Assembly: GCA_946409885.1 (NCBI GenBank)
Contig: CAMJYF010000044.1
Coordinates: 1 to 8,916 of the forward strand
Length of the DNA: 8,916 bases
Reading direction: 5' to 3'
DNA from: an uncultured Clostridia bacterium
Lineage (GTDB): Bacteria; Bacillota; Clostridia; Oscillospirales; Acutalibacteraceae
Part shown: in pieces, positions 4,642 through 8,916 of the stretch
Position numbering within the stretch: the first letter of the stretch is position 1
Layout: every line of letters begins with the position of its first letter
The notes under the pieces: model-generated
Seen by the model: the letters and a program-made list of their open reading frames with translations, nothing else
The model's database searches: none
Told to the model about the DNA's origin: nothing
Program-made: the position numbers and the translations under genes

Positions 4642-7602
4642 TCAGGCGGTTCCCGCCGGGCCGACGGCCAGCGTGAGGATCTCAAAGGGGGCGTAGGACA
4701 GCTCCCGCGCGGTGAAAAGCGGCCGCTCCAGCAGGTCGCAGACGGCGACCTCCTCCGGCAGGGAGATGACGCCGCAGTCGCCGGTCTGTTCCACCAGCCG
4801 CAGGATGATCCTTTCCCCGTCCTCAGAAAGCTTGGCCGCCTGCAGGTACAGGCTCCCCTCCTCCGCCAGCGCCGCCAGCACCGGCGGCACGGACAGGCCG
4901 CCGCAGGGAACAAGCGGGGCGTTGTAACAGCACGCCTGCCGCTGCACGCCGCAGTGGTTGAAGTTTTGCGCCAGAGGAACGATACGGTAGCAGAAATTGT
5001 GCCGCCCCAGATCCGATTGGGGATCGGGCCGTTCCGTGGCCCGCAGCAGCGAGAGGGAAACGCCCCGCCGGGTAATGCCCACGCCGTATTTGCCGTCGTT
5101 CAGCACAGCCAGGCCCCGCTGTTCCGCGTCCAGCACGAACCATTTGTGGGAGCAGCACTCAAACCGGGCCTGCTCCCAGGAGGTGTTCTTCTGGGTGGGG
5201 CGGCGGAGGAACCCGGCGGAGGTATCGCAGACCACGGATTTTGCCAGCAGCGCCGTGCCGAAATCCGCCTTCAGCAGCTTGTGGCTCTCGTGCCAGTCCG
5301 CGACCACCTCCACGTCGACGGCCGCCGTATCCCGGAACAGGCGGATGATGCGGGTGATCCGGCTGCGGTCCGTCTCCTGCGTCACGGTGAACTCCGCCGC
5401 CTCCGGCGTCAGTGCCGTCAGGCGCAGGGGTTCTGTCAGGCGCAGGGGGCGCTCGTTGTTTTCATAGTCCGGCAGGATATCCCAGGCGTCGTACATGCCG
5501 GGCTTGTCGTCGTACAGCCGCAGGGCGTTGCAGGAAGCCCCCGCGTACTCCGCCCCGGCGTACCGCAGGGAGCGGAGGGAACCGTCCGGCTCGAAGACGA
5601 TCCGGCAGCCCCCGGTAATCAGGGCGTCGCCGTCCCGCCGCAGCCAGTCCGTGTCCGGCGGGACGGGCTGTTCCGTAATCTCGCCGAAGGGCGCGGCGGA
5701 AACGCGGGCAAAGCGGCCGCGCACCCCCTTGCGCACAAAGGGGCCGTTGGCGTCGGGCAGCAGCTCCCAGCCCTCCCGGGCAAAGCCCGTCAGGTTGGCC
5801 AGGGGTTTTCCGCCGCCGACGATCTCCCGCAGTCCTTCCTCCACCTGCGCTAGATCGTTCGCCGCGTCCTCATACACCGGCGTGATGTGGCTGCCGGGCA
5901 GGATATCGTGGAACTGCTGCAGCAGAAAGCGCTTGTACAGGCCGCGCAGGCGGTCCACCGGGTAGGGGCCGCGGTTTTCCCCGAACAGAGAAACCAGCTC
6001 CGCCGCGCGGAACTGTTCCTCCAGCTCCCGGTTGTATTTTTTCAGCCGGGCCTTGGTGGTAAAGGTGCCCCGGTGCATTTCCAGATACAGCTCCCCGTCC
6101 CACACGGGCAGGGGCTTGTCCTCCGTAAAATTCTCGTGCAAAAACGCTTTGGCGGTCATGTGGCGGGTCTCCGGCAGCACGCTCAGCTTTTGGAAGCGCC
6201 GCATCAGCTCGATCATTTCCTCCGTGGCGCCGCTGCCGCCGTCACCGTAGCCGAACATCTGCAGCGTCCAGGCGCCGGAATCCTTTTCCTGGAACTGCTC
6301 CCAGTTTTCCGCCACCTGGCTGGGCTCGTTCCAGGAGATGAAGTGGGTGGGCGGCACACAGGCGAACACCTCCGTGCCGTCCAGGCCGCGCCAGCGGAAG
6401 TTGTTGTGGGGAAAGCGGTTGGTGTCGTTCCAGGTGCTCATTTTGTTGGAGACAAAGTAATCCACGCCGCTCTTTTTCAGGATCTGGGGCAGAATGCAGG
6501 AGTTGCCGAACACGTCCGGCAGCCAGCAGCTGTCCACGGTAAAACCGAAGTTCTCCTGCCAGAACCGCTGGCCGTAAAGGCACTGGCGGATCAGGCTTTC
6601 GGCGTTGGGGATATTGCAGTCCGGCTCCACGTACATGGCGCCCACCGGCTCAAACCGGCCCGCCGCCACCTTTTCCTTCAGCTCCGCGAACACCTCCGGG
6701 TAATAGTCCTTTAAGGTCTCGTACAGATAGGGCTGGGTGTGGCAGTAGGTAAAGCCGGGGTATTTGTCCATCAGCCGCATCTGGATGAGCACGGTGCGCA
6801 GGTTTTTCTGCACCGTGTGGATGCGCCGCCAGTAGTAGGCGATATCCAGATGGGAGTGGGCCACCAGCGCCACGCCGCCGCTGCCCTTCCAGGTTTTGTC
6901 CCCGTAGATATGCGCCTCGATATACGCCGCCGCGGCGCGGAGGTCCTGCGGGCGGATCTGCTCAAAATCGATGAGGTTGAGGGCCTGATTCGTCTCGCGC
7001 GACACAAAGGCCCGGTACTCCGGGTCGAATACCTCCGCCGTGGAAAGGTCGGTCAGCAGCTCCAGATCGTAGCACAGCGACTGCGCCGTTTCGTTGACGT
7101 TGCACAGAAAAATGCCGTCGAACACCTGCCGGCAGCCGCGCTTTGCCATGGTCTCCGGGTTGCGCTCGTCATCCGGCTTGGACCGGTTGAAGCCCAGCAT
7201 TTCCACTTGCAGCGGGCCACCGCCCCGGTAGGCGGAGACCTCCACGGCCGTGCGGTTGGGGTCGAACCCCCCGGCGTATCTGCCGTTGACCTTGACGATC
7301 ACCTCGGAGGTGGTCTCAAAATACAGGTACAGGGGGCGGCGGGGATCAAAGCCGCCGTCGTCCGCCTCCAATTCAAAAAAGACGCTGCCGTCCGGGGTGT
7401 AGAACAGGTCGCCGGGACGCAGCTCGTAAGGTGTTTCGTCATAAAACGCGAAATCGTTTTCCCCCGTCTGGCGGGCGTTGCGGATCATCACCGGCCCCAC
7501 GGGACGGCGGTTTTCATAAATCAGCCGCCGCAGCCAGCCGTACCGCAGCGAGTTGTATTCCTCCGGGCGCATACTGCGCCGCTGCACCTTTACGTGCGCC
7601 AT
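4642..7602 (-). CDS. GH38 family alpha-mannosidase, cytoplasmic
   Basis: The product has 986 residues, in the usual 850-1050 range of bacterial and Ams1-type GH38 enzymes. It should hydrolyse terminal alpha-mannose from mannosides by a zinc-assisted retaining mechanism. The N-terminal 1-240 is a beta-rich carbohydrate-binding-like region (VKVNGRYAGGFDPNR near 103-117). The catalytic domain starts with AHSHLDIAYYW: His251 and Asp253 match GH38 zinc ligands. WLPDVFG (360-366) carries the nucleophile Asp363. WNDTNRFPHNNFRWRG (391-406), GYGDGGSG (451-458) and MHRGTFT (509-515) are family motifs, and QQFHDILPGS places the remaining zinc ligand at His565. The rest is the beta-sandwich C-terminal region. 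No signal peptide is present, so substrates are probably imported oligosaccharides; no transporter is in the window. Start ATG at 7602 has AAGGAGGG at 7609-7616, 6 nt upstream; this site overlaps the stop codon of the NifU-like gene, pointing to a shared transcript. Linkage specificity (alpha-1,3, 1,2 or 1,6) cannot be told from sequence. Confidence 0.96.
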   Translation of the reverse strand: MAHVKVQRRSMRPEEYNSLRYGWLRRLIYENRRPVGPVMIRNARQTGENDFAFYDETPYELRPGDLFYTPDGSVFFELEADDGGFDPRRPLYLYFETTSEVIVKVNGRYAGGFDPNRTAVEVSAYRGGGPLQVEMLGFNRSKPDDERNPETMAKRGCRQVFDGIFLCNVNETAQSLCYDLELLTDLSTAEVFDPEYRAFVSRETNQALNLIDFEQIRPQDLRAAAAYIEAHIYGDKTWKGSGGVALVAHSHLDIAYYWRRIHTVQKNLRTVLIQMRLMDKYPGFTYCHTQPYLYETLKDYYPEVFAELKEKVAAGRFEPVGAMYVEPDCNIPNAESLIRQCLYGQRFWQENFGFTVDSCWLPDVFGNSCILPQILKKSGVDYFVSNKMSTWNDTNRFPHNNFRWRGLDGTEVFACVPPTHFISWNEPSQVAENWEQFQEKDSGAWTLQMFGYGDGGSGATEEMIELMRRFQKLSVLPETRHMTAKAFLHENFTEDKPLPVWDGELYLEMHRGTFTTKARLKKYNRELEEQFRAAELVSLFGENRGPYPVDRLRGLYKRFLLQQFHDILPGSHITPVYEDAANDLAQVEEGLREIVGGGKPLANLTGFAREGWELLPDANGPFVRKGVRGRFARVSAAPFGEITEQPVPPDTDWLRRDGDALITGGCRIVFEPDGSLRSLRYAGAEYAGASCNALRLYDDKPGMYDAWDILPDYENNERPLRLTEPLRLTALTPEAAEFTVTQETDRSRITRIIRLFRDTAAVDVEVVADWHESHKLLKADFGTALLAKSVVCDTSAGFLRRPTQKNTSWEQARFECCSHKWFVLDAEQRGLAVLNDGKYGVGITRRGVSLSLLRATERPDPQSDLGRHNFCYRIVPLAQNFNHCGVQRQACCYNAPLVPCGGLSVPPVLAALAEEGSLYLQAAKLSEDGERIILRLVEQTGDCGVISLPEEVAVCDLLERPLFTARELSYAPFEILTLAVGPAGTA

Positions 7603-7614
7603 ACCGTACCCTCC

Positions 7615-7872
7615 TTATGTATCCCAGAAAAACGGCTTCTGCCGCCGGGCGGCGAACACGGCCGTTACGCCGGTATCCGCCAGCAGCTTTTCCCCGCACC
7701 ACAGCAGGCAGCGGTCTGCGATGTGGCATTTGGAGCACTCGCCCCGCAGCGTGACGGCAACCGTGGCCCCGTCATAATCATCAAACACCAGCTCGCCGCC
7801 GTCGCCCCGCAGCAGCGGGCGCAGCGTATGCTCCACATAGTCCCGCATCTGTCCCGCGTCAAATTGCGCCAT
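7615..7872 (-). CDS. Small NifU C-terminal-domain-like Fe-S protein with four cysteines
   Basis: I place the start at ATG 7872 (85 residues) because GGAGGG at 7879-7884 lies 6 nt before it and the promoter at 7906-7934 lies just upstream; a longer frame from 8031 would begin upstream of that promoter and has no support. The protein matches the NifU C-terminal domain (Nfu type) through RPLLRGDGGELVF (18-30), a following beta strand, and LRGECSKC (42-49). Nfu proteins carry or deliver Fe-S clusters, usually with a CxxC pair shared across a dimer. Here Cys46 and Cys49 form that pair, and Cys55 and Cys59 follow (C-x2-C-x5-C-x3-C), which is unusual. The C-terminal tail is divergent and ends in an aromatic stretch (KPFFWDT). 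It is the first gene of a probable operon with the mannosidase, 12 nt downstream. A clear functional link to mannoside breakdown is not evident; a housekeeping Fe-S role is more likely. Confidence 0.88.
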   Translation of the reverse strand: MAQFDAGQMRDYVEHTLRPLLRGDGGELVFDDYDGATVAVTLRGECSKCHIADRCLLWCGEKLLADTGVTAVFAARRQKPFFWDT

Positions 7873-7905
7873 CCGTATCCCTCCGTTTGTTGACATTACG
7901 GAAAG

Positions 7906-7934
7906 ATTGTAGCAGACGGGCGCGGCGTTTGCAA
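7906..7934 (-). promoter_or_regulatory. Sigma-A type promoter of the NifU-like/mannosidase operon
   Basis: On the minus strand TTGCAA (7929-7934; 4 of 6) and TACAAT (7906-7911; 5 of 6) are separated by 17 nt. The predicted start is near 7899, leaving a leader of under 30 nt before the ATG at 7872. This position also argues against the longer upstream start for the NifU-like gene. Confidence 0.75.
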
Positions 7935-7968
7935 GGGGGTTGGGGGATTTTTTCCCGACGCGCCGCAG

Positions 7969-7990
7969 GCGTATAACGTAGATAATATGC
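7969..7990. promoter_or_regulatory. Imperfect dyad in the divergent intergenic region, possible operator
   Basis: Positions 7969-7990 form a 22-bp imperfect inverted repeat with outer half-sites GCGTAT and ATATGC, 16 of 22 positions symmetric. It lies between the minus-strand promoter at 7906-7934 and the plus-strand promoter at 8039-8067, a suitable place for a regulator acting on either. No regulator gene is in the window, and the AT-rich core could be symmetric by chance. The remainder of 7873-8109 holds the two promoters, a G-rich run near 7935-7946 and an A-tract at 8018-8025. Confidence 0.3.
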
Positions 7991-8038
7991 AAGGGCGCGC
8001 TGCCTGTTTGTCGTGCGAAAAAAAATATCATTTCCCTA

Positions 8039-8067
8039 TTTATCTTTTCTTTTTTCCGTGGTATAAT
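8039..8067 (+). promoter_or_regulatory. Extended -10 promoter of obg
   Basis: TATAAT at 8062-8067 is a perfect -10 box preceded by TGG (extended -10, TGn). The -35 at 8039-8044 (TTTATC) is weak, with a 17-nt spacer, as is common when an extended -10 is present. An A-tract at 8018-8025 lies where an UP element would be. The predicted start is near 8074, about 36 nt before the obg ATG. Confidence 0.75.
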
Positions 8068-8109
8068 AAATTGTTAATACTATATTTATGAAACGATTCG
8101 GAGCGTATT

Positions 8110-8916
8110 ATGTTTGTAGATTCCGCGAATATCAAAATCAAGGCGGGCAACGGCGGCAACGGGGCCGTGGCGTTCCGCCGGGAAAAATACGTGGCCAGCG
8201 GCGGGCCGGACGGCGGCGACGGCGGCAAGGGCGGCGACATCATTTTTATGGCGGACGACCATCTGGCCACCCTGTCCGATTTCCGCTATAAGCGCAAATA
8301 CACCGCCGAAAACGGCGCGGACGGCTCCGGCAGCCACAAGACCGGCAAAAAGGGGAAGGACCTTGTCATCCGCGTGCCCCGGGGCACGATCATCAAAGAG
8401 GCCGAAAGCGGCGCGGTGCTGGCGGACGTATCCACGGACGAGCCCTTTATCTGCGCCAAGGGCGGCAAGGGCGGCTGGGGCAACCAGCACTTTGCCACCC
8501 CCACCCGGCAGGCACCCCGCTTTGCCCGGGACGGCTACCCCGGCGAGGAGTGGGATATCATTCTGGAATTGAAGCTGCTGGCGGACGTGGGTCTGCTGGG
8601 CTTTCCCAACGTGGGCAAAAGCACGCTGATCTCCGTGGTCAGCGAGGCCAAGCCCATCATCGCGGATTACCACTTCACCACCATCACCCCCGTGCTGGGC
8701 GTGGTGCGAATGGGGCCGGAGAGTAGCTTTGTAATGGCGGATATCCCGGGCCTGATCGAGGGCGCAGGCGAGGGCGTGGGCCTGGGCCACCGCTTTTTGC
8801 GCCATGTGGAGCGCTGCCGTATGCTGGTGCATATTGTGGACGTGGCCGGCAGCGAGGGCCGGGACCCCATCGACGACTTCAACATCATCAATAAAGAGCT
8901 GGCGGCGTTCAACCCG
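8110..8916 (+). CDS. obg: Obg/CgtA-family ribosome-assembly GTPase (C-terminus beyond the window)
   Basis: The start ATG at 8110 has a GGAG site at 8100-8103, 6 nt upstream, and gives the canonical Obg start [18 protein letters not shown]. The 269 codons seen cover the glycine-rich Obg fold (about 1-158; repeats such as GGDGGKGG and KGGKGGWGN) and the first part of the GTPase domain: G1 GFPNVGKS (164-171), switch I FTTITP (189-194) and G3 DIPG (211-214). The G4 and G5 motifs and any C-terminal extension lie outside; the family is usually about 430 residues. Obg is an essential GTPase that binds the 50S subunit late in its assembly and responds to GTP and ppGpp levels. Switch I has YHF where YPF is commoner in the family. 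In many Firmicutes obg follows rplU and rpmA; here it is divergent from the NifU-like gene with its own promoter, so it is separated from that ribosomal cluster on its 5' side. Confidence 0.97.
   Translation, partial: MFVDSANIKIKAGNGGNGAVAFRREKYVASGGPDGGDGGKGGDIIFMADDHLATLSDFRYKRKYTAENGADGSGSHKTGKKGKDLVIRVPRGTIIKEAESGAVLADVSTDEPFICAKGGKGGWGNQHFATPTRQAPRFARDGYPGEEWDIILELKLLADVGLLGFPNVGKSTLISVVSEAKPIIADYHFTTITPVLGVVRMGPESSFVMADIPGLIEGAGEGVGLGHRFLRHVERCRMLVHIVDVAGSEGRDPIDDFNIINKELAAFNP

Noticed and set aside
4954..7893. Several plus-strand frames of 275-384 codons opposite the mannosidase and NifU-like genes
   Set aside because: All mirror the GH38 coding strand, none has a recognisable domain, and the last one runs across the mannosidase/NifU-like gene boundary, which argues for a shadow.
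7890..7895. TTGACA on the plus strand as a -35 box
   Set aside because: There is no -10 box at the right distance, and the true obg promoter is near 8039-8067.
7935..7946. G-rich run as a G-quadruplex
   Set aside because: Only two runs of G are present close together, so four tracts are not available.
7873..8031. Extended start (138 residues) for the NifU-like gene
   Set aside because: The extra 53 residues have no similarity to the family, and translation of them would need a transcript starting upstream of the good promoter at 7906-7934; the ATG at 7872 has a well-spaced GGAGGG.
8086..8832. Minus-strand frame of 248 codons opposite obg
   Set aside because: obg has canonical G1, switch I and G3 motifs on the plus strand; the reverse frame is a GC-driven shadow that continues through the obg promoter.
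1..8916. CRISPR arrays, insertion sequences, tRNA or rRNA genes
   Set aside because: I found no regularly spaced repeats, transposase motifs, terminal inverted repeats, or RNA gene signatures on either strand by reading.

Overview
The window looks like a chromosomal segment from a GC-rich Clostridia-type Firmicute (an Oscillospirales or Lachnospirales-like gut anaerobe is a reasonable guess; no taxonomic marker proves it). Reasons: strong GGAGG ribosome binding sites about 6-9 nt before starts, sigma-A type promoters sitting in short AT-rich gaps between GC-rich genes, U-tract intrinsic terminators, and an Obg GTPase of ordinary bacterial type.

Layout from left to right. Positions 1-274 (minus) hold the first 91 codons of an unrecognised secreted protein with its own promoter and a leader hairpin. 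Positions 275-628 are non-coding and carry that promoter, a GC hairpin and the terminator of the next gene. Positions 629-3976 (minus) encode the most unusual gene here, a 1115-residue soluble protein that joins a Clp/HCLR-type AAA+ module, a receiver-like domain, and an FtsH-type AAA+ module with an M41 zinc protease. Positions 4085-4489 (minus) encode a YbjN-like small protein preceded by a perfect consensus promoter (TTGACA, 18 nt, TATAAT). An intrinsic-terminator hairpin lies between this gene and the AAA-protease gene, directly before the latter's ribosome binding site. Positions 4642-7602 (minus) encode a cytoplasmic GH38 alpha-mannosidase. It is preceded at 12 nt by a small NifU C-terminal-type Fe-S protein (7615-7872, minus) with its own promoter. 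A 237-bp divergent region separates this from obg on the plus strand (8110 to the window end, incomplete).

The transcription units appear to be: (i) NifU-like then mannosidase, translationally close; (ii) YbjN-like then AAA-AAA-M41 protease, with partial termination or attenuation between them; (iii) the secreted protein alone; (iv) obg, divergent. The best candidate for an undescribed system is unit ii: a small YbjN/Tir-chaperone-like protein paired with a double-AAA+ protease that has no membrane anchor and lacks the aromatic pore residues expected in both AAA+ modules. The large open frames on the opposite strand of the AAA-protease and mannosidase genes are GC-driven shadows and are not annotated.
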